A DNA stretch of 64,000 nucleotides from Xenoacremonium recifei (Eukaryota; Ascomycota; Sordariomycetes; Hypocreales; Nectriaceae). The stretch covers positions 372,001-436,000 of the forward strand of contig WOFQ01000002.1 in NCBI GenBank assembly GCA_012184525.1, read 5' to 3'. The position numbers and the translations under genes were made by a program. Shown in pieces: positions 1 through 10,878 of the stretch; position 1 is the stretch's first letter, and every line of letters starts with the position of its first letter. The notes below the pieces were generated by a model, which saw only the letters and a program-made list of their open reading frames with translations, did not search any database and was not told where the DNA came from.

Positions 1-2427
1 AAGTTGCATAGTCCGCTTCTTGGTGGCCCTGAGATGTCTCACCGACGTAATATCGGATGCTGGTGTCTCCTCCTTTGGCTTTGGATTCGGCAACGCACTC
101 AGCATATGGCTCATCGGGGAAGTCGTCGAAGTGGTCAGGTCGCCTGGCGAAGTGCTCTCGTTGACACGGTCGTAAATCAGACGGTCCAATCTCCTCTCTT
201 GATCCTGATCGGCAGGTGGGCTCATCGCTGCAAGATGGCTCAATGTCGACACCAAGAGGTCGGAGCCAGTAATGGTGGTGGTGCGTGTGCAGGCAGATTC
301 CGCCACGACATCCTTGTCTTTGTCCGTGGCCATGGCCCCCAGCTCCTCTGCTGGACCGGACACTACCCTATCCGGCTTCCTGTCCATGATCCTGTCCATG
401 AAGCTCGCAGAGTGTGGCTGGTCGATCAGCGCCAACTTCCCCTTCAAGTTGTTCATGTCGCCTTGTATTTCTTCCTTCGTAACGGGCGCCCACGTCTGTG
501 GGTTCCGCTTGGGGCCGGTCATGACCTGCGGATGGTCGGGCATCGACGTCTCTCCAATCACTGGCTTTCTTGCTACATTCTGGTAATGATGCTCTGGTTT
601 CTTGGCCCTTAGGAGCGTCCATAATGATTTCTCGTCCTCTGAGTCCGTGAGTGATTGTAGGAGAAAGTCCAGGTCGCACTCCGAGGATGACTGGCTTTGG
701 TCGGGGGCAGGAGGGAATCTTGATTCGGGGGACATCTTGGGAGTAGGGTATTTCTTGGATATGTGAGTCAAACCTCGTTCGAAGTCGACGTGTTTCTCCT
801 CGTCCTGCTCTTGAGGCAATGCCGACACTCTGCTCGTGGTTGTCAAGTAGGGGTCGTCGTCGTCGTCGTCTTCCCAAGCCTGTTGAGTCCGCGGCTTCAT
901 GACACGCATACGGGCCCTCCGCCGTAACCCGCCCGGTTCGATGACTCTCTGATGACTTTTGCCCAAAAAAGGATGATAGAAGGTGGCACGCTTTCCGTCA
1001 GTAGTTGAACTTGTATCTCTTGGGCCAGCCGTTGGAAAGGTGGGATATGAGGCCCCGCGTATGTGGCGTGGTGACGGAGAATCTTCTCGAGCTTTGGTCA
1101 GGTGCGTGTTGTTTTTGACGTGTGAATCAACAAAGATGTGTGAATTGAGTCCACTGTCACCCACTGACTGATCAAGAGTCTCAAAGCTTATGCCATTCTC
1201 AAACAGCTCCTGAGCTCCAGGGTTCAAGGCCACAACTCTTGGTTCGTGAGGAGTACGAACGATGGTTCCAGAAGATCCAGAGTGGTTCTTTGAAGTGCCT
1301 TTGTAGCGCATGAGGGTCATGAGTTCACCGCCTGTCTCTTCAGGGGAGCTTATGTCTATGAGCTCCTCTTTGTCGGAGGCCATCTGGTTAACTGCCATAT
1401 CATCGTCTGGTGTAATCGACCTGGACGGGAGAGACATGTTTCTTTGCGATACAACCGGGCTCAGATTTGGCTCTTGGGCTGAGGACCACTGCTTGGTCTG
1501 TCTTCGCCAGCGCACAGTGTTGTGGACTTTCTGGAGAGCCTCTTTCTCCTTTTCAGCTTTAAGAAGTTTCTGTTCTTCTCTCGAAATAATTTTCTGAATC
1601 TCCTGTTCTGCCCGAGCTCTTGTTGCTTTGTGGTCAGAAGGAGAATTCTCGATGATCTGCTTCAACTTGTCGATTTGCTGAATGGAGTCCGTCCCCAGTG
1701 CGCTTTGGTCGCTGTCTGAGGGGGTAACGACATCCAACTGCCCAGTATCAGGATTGATTCCCTGAGGTCCGAGATAGTCACCGCTCTCTTTGAGATCTCG
1801 TCGCTGGCGTCGTGATTCTTTCTTTGCCTCTATCACTTGTCGAGCATATGACAGTCGGCGCTGAGCCATCTGAGATGCTGCTTGAAATGCGTTGGGGTTG
1901 CTCAGGTGCTGTGAGTTCATTGCCGCAGTGGCTTCGTCCTTGTCCACTTGGGCTCTCTTAGCGAATTTCAGCGGGAATCGCTCATCCTTTGGCGACCAGC
2001 TCCATTTCCGGTTGGCATTGAGAGAAGAGAAAGATCCGACGATTTCTGAGCCAATCCGCTTATGGAGAGAACGCGCCTCTTTAGGCTTGTCAGGAAGAGG
2101 CTTGGGTGTATTCCATCGAACGATGCGATCAGAATCGACTGTACCAGATCGGCTGTGTTGAAGACTTTCAGTGGCTTGATGCAGCGGTGCTTGAAAACCT
2201 GTGCTCTCGTCCTTTGCTTCGAGTTCTTCCCAGAAGCCACCCTCTCGGATTGTGCTACCCCGTTCAGGGCGGTTGCTTGGGAGAAAGTTCTTCAGCCGGC
2301 CGCCCAAGGACAGACTTCTGTGCCGTTTTGGGTTGCTGGGCGCTGGCTGAGAGAGCTCATGGGATAATTTGGATTGGGAGAGGTGCTTGTCCGAAGCCGA
2401 GGCCGGAAGCCCTTGCCCTGGGGGCAT
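1..2427 (-). CDS. Unrecognised coiled-coil protein, 3' part beyond window
   Basis: An uninterrupted minus-strand frame of 809 codons starts at the ATG at 2427-2425 and is still open at base 1, so the C-terminus is missing. I do not recognise a named family. The N-terminal third is basic and Ser/Pro-rich. Near residues 100-135 is a stretch with NRKWSWSPKDERFPLKFAKR, which looks like a conserved core. Residues about 250-315 are charged and heptad-like (IDKLKQIIEN... KAEKEKEALQK), a likely coiled coil, followed by a Trp/Arg-rich patch. A run of five Asp lies near residue 520. The rest is low-complexity, with many Ser-Pro and Thr-Pro sites. There is no signal peptide or membrane segment. No intron is evident. 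A scaffold or cell-cortex role would be a guess. The reading frame is certain; the function is unknown. Confidence 0.75.
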   Translation of the reverse strand, partial: MPPGQGLPASASDKHLSQSKLSHELSQPAPSNPKRHRSLSLGGRLKNFLPSNRPERGSTIREGGFWEELEAKDESTGFQAPLHQATESLQHSRSGTVDSDRIVRWNTPKPLPDKPKEARSLHKRIGSEIVGSFSSLNANRKWSWSPKDERFPLKFAKRAQVDKDEATAAMNSQHLSNPNAFQAASQMAQRRLSYARQVIEAKKESRRQRRDLKESGDYLGPQGINPDTGQLDVVTPSDSDQSALGTDSIQQIDKLKQIIENSPSDHKATRARAEQEIQKIISREEQKLLKAEKEKEALQKVHNTVRWRRQTKQWSSAQEPNLSPVVSQRNMSLPSRSITPDDDMAVNQMASDKEELIDISSPEETGGELMTLMRYKGTSKNHSGSSGTIVRTPHEPRVVALNPGAQELFENGISFETLDQSVGDSGLNSHIFVDSHVKNNTHLTKAREDSPSPRHIRGASYPTFPTAGPRDTSSTTDGKRATFYHPFLGKSHQRVIEPGGLRRRARMRVMKPRTQQAWEDDDDDDPYLTTTSRVSALPQEQDEEKHVDFERGLTHISKKYPTPKMSPESRFPPAPDQSQSSSECDLDFLLQSLTDSEDEKSLWTLLRAKKPEHHYQNVARKPVIGETSMPDHPQVMTGPKRNPQTWAPVTKEEIQGDMNNLKGKLALIDQPHSASFMDRIMDRKPDRVVSGPAEELGAMATDKDKDVVAESACTRTTTITGSDLLVSTLSHLAAMSPPADQDQERRLDRLIYDRVNESTSPGDLTTSTTSPMSHMLSALPNPKPKEETPASDITSVRHLRATKKRTMQL

Positions 2428-2988
2428 CGTGACAATCAGAAGCTCGGGTCAGATGGAAGGGGTAAATGATAAAAGTAGAGTATATCTGATTGGAATAGGT
2501 CTCTTTGATCACGAATGAGAGTTCTGGATCAATATAGACGGGCGAATGGTAGCAGCTTCCCCTCAACTCATGGTGCCGACAAGAGATGAGTTGAGGGAGG
2601 GAAAACAGGAAGGATAAAAAATGTGATGAAATTTCAAGAGGGGCCAGGTCGAGGATAATTTGAGCAATGTTTTGAGAAAGAGCAAGCCCTAATCACTGAC
2701 GGGAAGCCTCCCGTGTGAAACTGGGTTGCCCTGAGACGGGCAGGCGCAAGTGACCTGGGAATATCTGCTCATGACCTCATTGGGTATTATAGTCAATCAT
2801 TTGACCCATCACCTTTCGAGAAACCTAAATTCAGGGGGTGGAGAGCCAATGGGAGTGCAGATTTCTCTAATATTATTACAGCTGGAAGTAATTAGGCATG
2901 TATGGAACGCCTGAACGCCGCCGACCTACAGTGTTTGATTCACTGTCAGAATGCAATCCTCGAATATCCCCATGCGGAAAATTGGCAG
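2428..2988. other. Intergenic: promoter of the 1-2427 gene and nur1 3' region
   Basis: About 560 bp between two minus-strand genes. It should hold the nur1 3' end and the promoter of the left-edge gene. A TATAAT-like string lies on the minus strand near 2786-2793, too far from the ATG to assign with confidence. No coding frame is convincing. Confidence 0.5.
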
Positions 2989-4428
2989 TCACCACCTCGA
3001 TGGATATCTCTCTTGGGTAAGCCGGTTCCTAGCCATGCTCGAATATGCATTATTGAGGTTGCCTGTGGTAGAGGATGTGGGCAGCCTTCTGGAGTCTGAA
3101 GTTTTTGAGGGCGTGCCATGCTGCGCCCAGTTGCGTTGCTCATAGGCAGCCATTTCTCGGGAATTGCGCGGTGAGGCTGGTTCATGAGCATTGATGTCGT
3201 TGAGGCTCGTGGCCTTTTTAAGGGGAGACTTTCTATGGGCGTTGATACCCATGTTTCCTCCAAAGTACTGGTTGGACGTCGGTGCGGAAGGGTTGGCAGA
3301 TGTCGTCGTAGCAGCAGTAGAGTATCCCGCTGGAAGACTATTCCGAAGCGACGAACTCCTAGGGAGTGTACCAAACTTCTGACCATCTGCGCGATTTGAA
3401 GCAGTGGGCGGCGTGAACATCTGAGGCTTCATGACATTGACTGGGGTGCTGCTTGGATCAACCGGAGTTTCGGTTGTCCTGGCAAAGGGGTTCGCATGAG
3501 TCTGGAATGTGCGTCGAATCTGCGTGGTGGGGGTTCCTGTCTGAACAAACTCTCGCAGCTGCTTGGGCTGGTCTTCGCAGTGCTGGGTGCCGACATCCCT
3601 TACCACGGGATGCAGTCGAGGGTGAACGAACTTAGTATCATACTCATGCATGACTTCCTTCTGTATGATGGCAGTATCCTTAGCCTGCTGAGCAAACAAC
3701 GTACAGAAGGCGAGCAGAGGAGCCGAAATGATGACCTGCAGCAGTATCGTGTTGAAAACCGTGACACTTGGTCGGGGATCCAAGGGAGCGAGCGGGAGGA
3801 AAATCATGTAGACCAGGACATGAGCGGGCCCGAACAGGCAGAACAACCGCAGCGAGACCGGGAGAGGATCCCAAACCGACAGCTCCCAGACATCAGTGGC
3901 CTCGTCAGGATGAGCTCTAGATTCTGCTGTCTCCGGCGAGACGATATTCGAAAGAAAACGGAGCGGTGACGGCGCTGGCGACGAGCCCGACTCCACCTTG
4001 ACACGTTTTGCGGAGGGAGTCGAGGGCTTGACCTGGACATCAGCTCCAAAAAGTCGGTATTTTCGGGTACGCGTGAAGGTGTAAAATGCGTTCGACAAGG
4101 AAAAGGCGATTAAAACCCAGGTGACCAGGTAGACCTAGTCATGAAGTTAGTATGGAAGTCGCCCATCGCCAGAGTTCGGACTCACGAAGAACGTCATCCA
4201 GCCGGTGCCATCATCATCTGTGAACACGTCGTCTTTCGTAGAGGGACTGGAATTTGCTCGTGCAAGCAAGAAAACAAAGTTGAGGACCAGACCAAGCTGG
4301 GTGCCGGCCGCAGTCGAGTCCCAGTCTCTTGTTTCCAGCTCTTCCGAGAGCCACAGAAGAAAGTCCATGGGATTCAACGACGAGAGGATGCGCTCAGAGA
4401 GCGGTCGCTTGCGAACCAAGCGCGGCAT
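2989..4428 (-). CDS. nur1: Nuclear rim protein Nur1, inner nuclear membrane
   Basis: Two exons, 4428-4186 and 4134-2989, give 462 aa. The 51-nt intron (4185-4135) runs GTGAGT...CTAACTTCATGACTAG and joins in phase 0. The start ATG matches the family N-terminus MPRLVRKRPLSERI, followed by NPMDFLLWLSEELETRDWD. Hydrophobic segments lie near residues 43-57, 79-100, 175-196 and 204-226. The conserved block after the last segment reads QQAKDTAIIQKEVMHEYDTK, then FVHPR. The C-terminal third is polar, with PRNSREMAAYEQRNWAQ. Known from the family: yeast Nur1 works with the LEM-domain protein Heh1 at the inner nuclear membrane, tethers rDNA repeats through cohibin and helps silence heterochromatin. The gene is head-to-head with vma7 across 384 bp. 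Family assignment is strong from sequence pattern; partners are inferred. Confidence 0.9.
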
Positions 4429-4812
4429 TCTGGCGGCGTTCGAGTCGACTATCCGTGATTCCGAAATGCGGCTCCGGTGCCTGGAGGAAGAAAGAGAAGA
4501 AAGAAGCCCTTTTGAAGGGACGGCAGAACAGGAGGAAGCGCAGTCCTGACGGTGTAGTTGTTTACTTTGGAGGGCGGTTGTTAGTGCCAATTTCTTTGTT
4601 CTGTTCGCTGAGCGAGTAGCTGCAGGGCTGCCTTAGTGGCGGCGCGGGGCGGGTGGTCAGAGCTTCCGATCACCTCAGGCAGCCCATAGACCATAGAGGT
4701 AAAGTGGGCGCGGGATCTGTTCTATCCATCGCAGCGTCGCCAGCCAACCTCAACCTCGGAGCCTTCATTCACCGACCGACCAGCACCGCGGCCTCCGATT
4801 CCGATCGTTACC
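4429..4812. promoter_or_regulatory. Divergent promoter region nur1 / vma7
   Basis: The 384 bp between the two start codons must contain both promoters and both 5' leaders. A CCAAT pentamer lies at 4587-4591 on the plus strand, and a GC-rich tract near 4637-4655. No clear TATA box is seen on either strand. Confidence 0.5.
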
Positions 4813-5364
4813 ATGGCCTCGCAGGCGGACTACAAGGACAGACAGTTTCTCGCTGTCATTGGCGACGAGGTGAGTGCGCGCAAGCTGTCTTGACGGCCCC
4901 CCCTGGTTGCTTCTGGCCGCTGACGTATGAGCCGCAGGACTCTGTGACGGGACTTCTTCTCGCTGGAATCGGCGTACGTGAACCCTCATGTCGGAATGCT
5001 TCTGTTCTCTATCTAACGAATATTTCAGCACGTTACCACTGGCGCGGACTCCCAGAAGAACTTCCTGGTCGTCGACAACAAGACTGACACCGCCTCCATC
5101 GAGTCCGCCTTCGACAGGTTCACCGAGGAGCGCAAGGATATTGGCATTGTGCTGATCAACCAACATGTCTGTTTCACTAAGCCGTTGGGTTTTGGGAATG
5201 ACAAGGCTCTAACATGACCACAGATTGCCGACAGGATACGCCACCGCATCGATACCTACACCGCAGCCTTTCCTACCGTACTAGAGATTCCTAGCAAGGA
5301 CCACCCCTATGACCCCGAGAAGGACAGTGTGTTGAGACGTGTGCGCCGTCTCTTTGGAGAGTAA
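4813..5364 (+). CDS. vma7: V-type proton ATPase subunit F (Vma7)
   Basis: Four exons (4813-4869, 4938-4973, 5029-5166, 5224-5364) give 123 aa. All junctions are phase 0 with GT-AG introns of 68, 55 and 57 nt. The protein reads ...[20 protein letters not shown], then HVTTG, KNFLVVDNKTDT, DIGIVLINQHIADRIRHRID, and ends EIPSKDHPYDPEKDSVLRRV with RRLFGE. This matches subunit F, which is about 118 aa in yeast. In the family this subunit sits in the central stalk of the cytosolic V1 sector and couples ATP hydrolysis to rotor rotation, acidifying vacuoles and Golgi/endosomes. The second exon is only 36 nt. It faces npc2 tail-to-tail across 367 bp. Confidence 0.95.
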
Positions 5365-5731
5365 ACGGCACGGAGAGCAGTCATGGGCAGTCTAGGAGTT
5401 AAATATGTTTTCATCAGACGGACAAGGTCACCGGTGTCGAGGAGTCAATAAACTCCTCATGAAATAGATCATGACCATGAACTCATGTGTTCAATTTCAT
5501 AATGAAGGCTAGAGCTCTATGTAGAAGCAGAGCGTCTGCCAGAGTAGTAGTAATCGACACCCTCGGTTATTCCAAACTGACTCTAAATTCGCTTGGGAAA
5601 GATGCAGCAGTGAAAACAAGAAAACTCGCCCCGACCCAACATCAAATGCTGACGATGACTCCTAAAACCGGAAACCAAAAACTAGATACCATCGGCATGT
5701 ACGTTGTCGCGTGTGATTCAGGCATTAGCCA
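5365..5731. other. Convergent 3' region vma7 / npc2
   Basis: 367 bp between the stop codons of two convergent genes. Apart from the poly(A)-type hairpin listed separately at 5439-5458, I see no gene here. Confidence 0.5.
5439..5458 (+). terminator. AATAAA poly(A) signal spanning the loop of a 7-bp hairpin, vma7 3' end
   Basis: GAGGAGT (5439-5445) and its perfect complement ACTCCTC (5452-5458) flank a six-base loop. An AATAAA hexamer (5447-5452) covers the loop and the first stem base. It lies about 80 nt after the vma7 stop, a normal place for a fungal 3'-end signal. Fungal poly(A) signals are loose, so its use is inferred. Confidence 0.4.
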
Positions 5732-6375
5732 TTACAGATCGCCGAAGAAGCTCTTGCTAGAGCGGGAGAAGGTGACGGTGGCAGTCAAGCAGGTGATCTG
5801 AACATCATCAACCGTGTAGACGTCGGCAAGCACAGTGTATTTGCCCTGCAAGGTTGTTAGTATATGGACAGTCCAAACAAATAAATTCACTCACTGGAGG
5901 GATCTCGGCGGGGAGATCGACGGTCTTGACAATCTCGAGGTCGCCAGCCTCAACAGGGCACTTGAGGTCGACGTTTCCGATTTGCTCACAGAGGTCGGCC
6001 TTGGTGCTGATAAGTCGGATAAGACCGTACTTGACAGTCAAGAGAACATAGGCTCCCTCTTCGATGGTCTCCTTCACGGTACCCTTGGCCTTGATAACCA
6101 GCTCCTCGCCGCTATCGCCGAGTCAGTTCCGATTCTCATCTTATCCTACATGGGGCGGGGAAGCCATACGCTTGAGGGGGGTTGGGGAGCAGGTCAACTC
6201 GGTCAATCTCAACGAGGTCTGCCGCATGGTCGCCAGGGCAGAACTCGAGGGGTGACTGGCCGGGAATCTTGTTATCCTCGTTCACGATGACGTCCGCGTT
6301 GCCATTGAAGATGCTGAGGGCGGCGGCGGGCGCCAAGCAGACGGAGAGGCAGGCGGCGACGGTAGAGAACCTCAT
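5732..6375 (-). CDS. npc2: NPC2-type phosphatidylglycerol/phosphatidylinositol transfer protein (ML domain)
   Basis: Three exons (6375-6170, 6111-5895, 5845-5732) give 178 aa. The introns are 58 and 49 nt with CTGAC and CTAAC branch sites. A signal peptide occupies about residues 1-20 (MRFSTVAACLSVCLAPAAAL). The mature part is an ML (MD-2-related lipid recognition) domain. Cysteines at 46, 110, 120 and 160 are those expected to form disulfides, and the family strings SPLEFCPGD, CPVEAGDLEIV and AEIPPGKYTVLADVYT are present. NPC2 proteins bind sterol or phospholipid in a beta-sandwich pocket in the vacuole or secretory lumen and hand it to membranes or to NPC1. Length matches fungal orthologs (about 175 aa). 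The frame closes exactly. Confidence 0.93.
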
Positions 6376-8080
6376 CGCGAAAGCGGCTGTGGTGGTGATG
6401 TTACTGTGTGGCTCGTTTCGTGGTGCACGATCGATGGGAGAGGGCAGGAGGAGGTTGTTGAGAGATGGAGATGGAGGAGATGCTCGGTTATCGATCAGGC
6501 TGGGGACTGGAGGCGAAGGCGAAGTGGTGGTTGGATTGGATGCGTCATGGGACCCCGTGCTCCGCCCTGATTGGGCTGACACAGCAGCGTCTCCGGAGAG
6601 ACTCCTCAGCGGGCGGCGGGCGGCTGCGAGACCCGCGAACGGTTCAGGTTCTCGACTCACCGCCCAGCGGCATGACCTCGATTAGGTAAGGCAGCCAGCC
6701 TAACATGCCCTGGGCAGTCACGCCAACAAAACCTGGAATCTGGAAAGCCGCTCACAGGAAGCATGACGGCGTCGGCGAGATCCGTTGTCGTGTGCTTGAT
6801 ATTTCAGGCTGTTTGTTGAGCATTCGATTCGCATGGATGAATTTTTTTCGTCTGCGTTTATTCTTGTCTTCGGTCTGCCCGGTTCTCCCAAATATCTCAT
6901 TGATCTTTTCTCTTTGACACAAGCGCCTCTGCCATCATCTACCTATTGGGGTGGACTTCTATGTATTGTCATCACAGCTGCCCACGGCGATAAGGTAGGC
7001 CATCTACTGCCTAAACCGTTTGTCATGAGATCCCTATAGAAGAGCGATCGCTTGAATATTCTCCTCGAGTACATCACGAAATCCCGATATCGACGAGAGC
7101 CGAATCCCACCCTTTTTGCCTCGAGACCTTACCCAATACCGCCATGATAATGCAAAGGGGTTGACTCAACCGACCATATCGACATGGACATGTCACGACA
7201 TCCGACTTGATATCGAGATCTCTTGGTCATGACAGATCCGCCCCCGAAACATACCTCAGTCTTGATTTCATCTGTGCAAATTTCAGCTTCGAGTTATATC
7301 CCCTGGTGGCTTGAGCTTACAACTTCCATCCGAAGAGCCCAGCGTACTTCGACAATCGTCTTCACTTGAAGAAATCGATCCATGTCGCTGGCCCCTCGAT
7401 TTCTCGACTTCGATGATAAGGAACGCCTTTGAGATCGCACAGGAATGTTCAACCCAAGGAACGGTGAAGCGCCAGCTCCTGGAGTTTTGAAACCAGACGG
7501 ACAGTCAGCATCTCGAATCATGACCATGATGCAGCTAAGGACATCCTTGTAGAACCTAAGGCCTCGTTCTGGATCGACAATTTCCTATTCCGTTCCGCGT
7601 ATAATAATTCTCGAATATCTCCCTGGACACAACAATCTTCGGTACGTTAACCTACACACGGAGCTGTGGGATGGTTTGCCTCCCAACTTCATTCCTATGG
7701 TACAAGGTCGAGTCCGCGGGAGCCTAGCGGGCAATTGGACGTTCCAGAACAACCATGGAAGCAACCGTCGTCGAAACTAAAGGGCACTTCTCTCACGTTC
7801 GATGCGGCCGCGATCATAAGAAAGGAGTTTTCTGTCTGGGATATGATCGTCTGAGACAAACGATGGTTTCGACGTCGAGGCGCAATAGAATTCGGAAGGC
7901 GCGGGCGCGCATGCGTAAAAGTACAAGTACGTCACGGGCTTGGCTTGGGTCATTGCGGCCTTATCTTGACCAGGAGGTCGATCCGACATGAACATCGATA
8001 ACCCTCGAAGTCCCGCGAGGGTTGCCAGCGACATCATATGAATGATGAAGGAGGGCAAAGCCTTGTGGTGCGAAAATTTT

Positions 8081-8110
8081 CAGCTCAGCTCAGCTCAGCT
8101 CAGCTCAGCC
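8081..8110. repeat. (CAGCT)5 tandem array
   Basis: Five perfect CAGCT units (8081-8105) are followed by one variant unit, CAGCC. This is a pentanucleotide microsatellite in non-coding DNA; each unit contains AGCT, which is self-complementary. Confidence 0.9.
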
Positions 8111-10774
8111 CGGCACTCCAAGCATCATCGCCAACCGGACACAAAGAGTGGCGCCGGCAGCAAGTGGTGAGACGGCTCGCTCTCAACGCAGCCTGTCAAC
8201 AGCCGAATGCTTGCGATCACTCGGCGATTGGTCAGGTCATTTCCCATAACGGAGCCCGTGCAAGTGGGATGGGAATTTCAGCAGCACTGCCACAATTGTC
8301 TGCAAATGCAATGCGGCTGCACCAATCGCAGCGCGTCCAGGCGCAGGGATGGACTCTGTACCTCTGCTGTGAGTCAGGATAATGTCTCGCACTGTGGGGA
8401 CTTCCTTGGAGACGAGAGCGTCTACCAGCATCACCCCGCTTCCGGCGACCAACCACCCCTGCTGTTCGCCGGTCCAGGTATGCAATAAGCTTTTGCTCTA
8501 AACACGCTGAATCTTCCCGTTTGGTGTCTGTCCAGCCGACTGGCAGGATGAGATGACGGAGGAATTGCCGGCAGGACGATCACGAGGTGCGAATGTTGCA
8601 TACATCGACACGTCGAGCCCCCGGCGCACAGGCTACGGGCTGCATGCTGTGCCAAGGGGACATGCAGACAACCTCCCATCCCAGCCCAGACAGACGCTGC
8701 GCCGATACGACTCGACGACGGCCAGCCAGCACGCGGCGTCCTGGCGAGTGAGATTGGAAGTGGGGGCCGACTGGGACGGGCGACGAAGCCGGCGCTGGAG
8801 CTAGAGGCATGCATCGCCGAGGAGTGACCTTGGCTGGATGTCCATCAAAACACTGGCAAGGACTCGGCGCGACGCGCTTGTACCGACGACGTGCTCAGCT
8901 GGAGGGGAGGGGGACGGCGCCGTACAGTGCGGCCCGGGCGTTTGAGAAGTCGGGATTGGCGTCCTCAGCCCAGCTTGCGCGGGCTCTTCACCCAAGGGCG
9001 CATTGCATGGCATGGCATGGGACGACGGCACATCTTTCGCAGGTGATGACGCGACGCCGCTCTTGCGCATCAACACGCTGCAGCTATCGCCCAGGATGAA
9101 ACGGGGGATGGGTTCGATGGAAGCTTCTGACTGGGCTTCCAGGACACGGTGCATTAGTTCCGCCCGGCGGAGGTTTGTGGTTGGTTTGCTGACCGTCGTG
9201 ACAGTGCCAATGCGCAACGCAACCAACGCCCATCAGCCCGCCGCCCCTCTCCTCTCCTCTTCCGCCCTCGGTCCTCCGCCCTTTCACGCCAACCAACAAG
9301 GGCTGCGCGCGCGGGCGAGACAAACACCAATGATGGCCTCGACTGCACGGGAGGGTGGCGTCGCACAGTGCAAGACGCACGAGAACGAACTCCGGCCGCC
9401 CTCGGTGGTGCAGCTGGGTGGTGTGAATCTCTGCCCGGCTCACCCGACACCAGCAATGCCGACCCCAAAAAGTACCTGGCAGCCATGTCGACCCTCCCGT
9501 CCCGTCCTCGCGCTCGCTCTTCAGACTCTGCTCTGTCTGTGTCTCCCTCTCCCGTCTCCCGTCTCGATTCTCTCTTCCCAGTCCAGTCTCACCAGACAAG
9601 CCCCCTCCCCCTTCCGCCGCCGCCCCCTCCACTCTCTCTCCGCCCGCGCTGCCGGCTCTACCTTACCTGATTCTCGTAGCGTCGTCATTCTCGTCGCCCT
9701 GCTTGAAAATCTGGTGAAGCCCCCTCCCAACTCTTCCTACTCTCACGTCTCATACGGCTCGACCTCTAGTGCCCGTCCCGTCACTCAGTCAATTGTCGTT
9801 CATTCTCACAGGCATCGTCATGGCCTGCTTTGCTCCTCCTCCCTCCCCCATCTCCTCCCCCCCCGTCATCAGCAGCCGCTTCGAGAGAGCCAGCGCTCGT
9901 TCGGACGTCTCTGCTCTGCCGCCCAACATGACCCTCTGCCCACGCTGCTGGCTGGCTGGATCCTCCCGTTCCTCGTGTCTCTTCGCCGTCCGCAATTTCT
10001 CTCTCTCTCTCTCCCTACCTCGTCGTAGGCAGGCTCCAGGCTCTCCTGCAGCCGGCGCCATGGCGGCCTCAGGCCGCAACGGCATGCGCTAAGATTTCCA
10101 ATCCACCGCCATTCGTCGTTGGGTTTAGCGCCAGATTTCCTCTGTCCTGGTCGCGCTGGTCCTTGTCTTGTCTCTTTTTGTGAGGCGCCCAGCGGCACTC
10201 ACCTTACTTGACGGGCCTTGGGAGTCGAGGGTACGTACCTAGTCCCAAGTCGGTACCGCACTCGTCTTCGTTGCAAAGCACCCGGTTCTGTCGCTCCTCC
10301 CCATCCCATCCTCCTCTCCTCCCCCATTACCTACCCTCTCCGTGCAGTTCACGATCTTTTCTTCCCGTCTCGCTCCTTGTCAGAACCTGTCCAGGCCACC
10401 GTGGTACGGATTGCGTCCCAGTAGCTTCACGCTTATCTTTTTTTCCCTTGAATCCTGCCGCCGCTCGTCGCCGTCCCGCCCGCGCACGACTCGTCAACTC
10501 GGGTCGCCGTTCTACCAGTCGTGACAGATCACAACGAAGTTTTGCGAAAACACACCTCGGTCGGTCGTGCCTTCAACGTGGCCTCTGCTCGCGTCGACGC
10601 CCTCCATCTCGCCTCTCGACGTCCTTGCCGGCACCCTGCTCGCCTTCAAGACTCCAATCGCCACGCTGCTCGCCCTCTGCTCTTGACGATCTCGCCGCCC
10701 GCAATCTCTTCGAGTCCCTCGGTGACCACCACGGCCCTCGACCCCCTCGATCGCGCCCACGAGAGTCTTGCCGC

Positions 10775-10843
10775 ATGAGACTGCTCTCTGCGCTTCTATC
10801 CCCACGCGGCGATTTCCCTCGGTCTCCCTGGCGCGCGTCGTGA
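10775..10843 (+). promoter_or_regulatory. Upstream ORF 1 in set3 leader (22 codons)
   Basis: ATG at 10775 opens a 22-residue frame (MRLLSALLSPRGDFPRSPWR, then AS) that closes with TGA at 10841-10843, 85 nt before the set3 ATG. If the leader starts upstream of it, ribosomes would meet it first. Confidence 0.35.
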
Positions 10844-10854
10844 AAGGCGTCGTC

Positions 10855-10878
10855 ATGCACCCAAGACCGCGACCGTAA
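10855..10878 (+). promoter_or_regulatory. Upstream ORF 2 in set3 leader (7 codons)
   Basis: ATG at 10855 encodes M-H-P-R-P-R-P and stops at TAA 10876-10878, 50 nt before the set3 start. A proline/arginine-only peptide could slow ribosomes. The role is inferred. Confidence 0.4.

Noticed and set aside
9003..10028. 341-codon plus-strand ORF before set3
   Set aside because: It lies in C/T-rich DNA where stop codons are rare. The product is low-complexity Ser/Pro/Arg and competing frames are equally open.
10208..10843. 211-codon plus-strand ORF before set3
   Set aside because: The same pyrimidine-rich tract; Ser/Arg/Pro low complexity in all frames.
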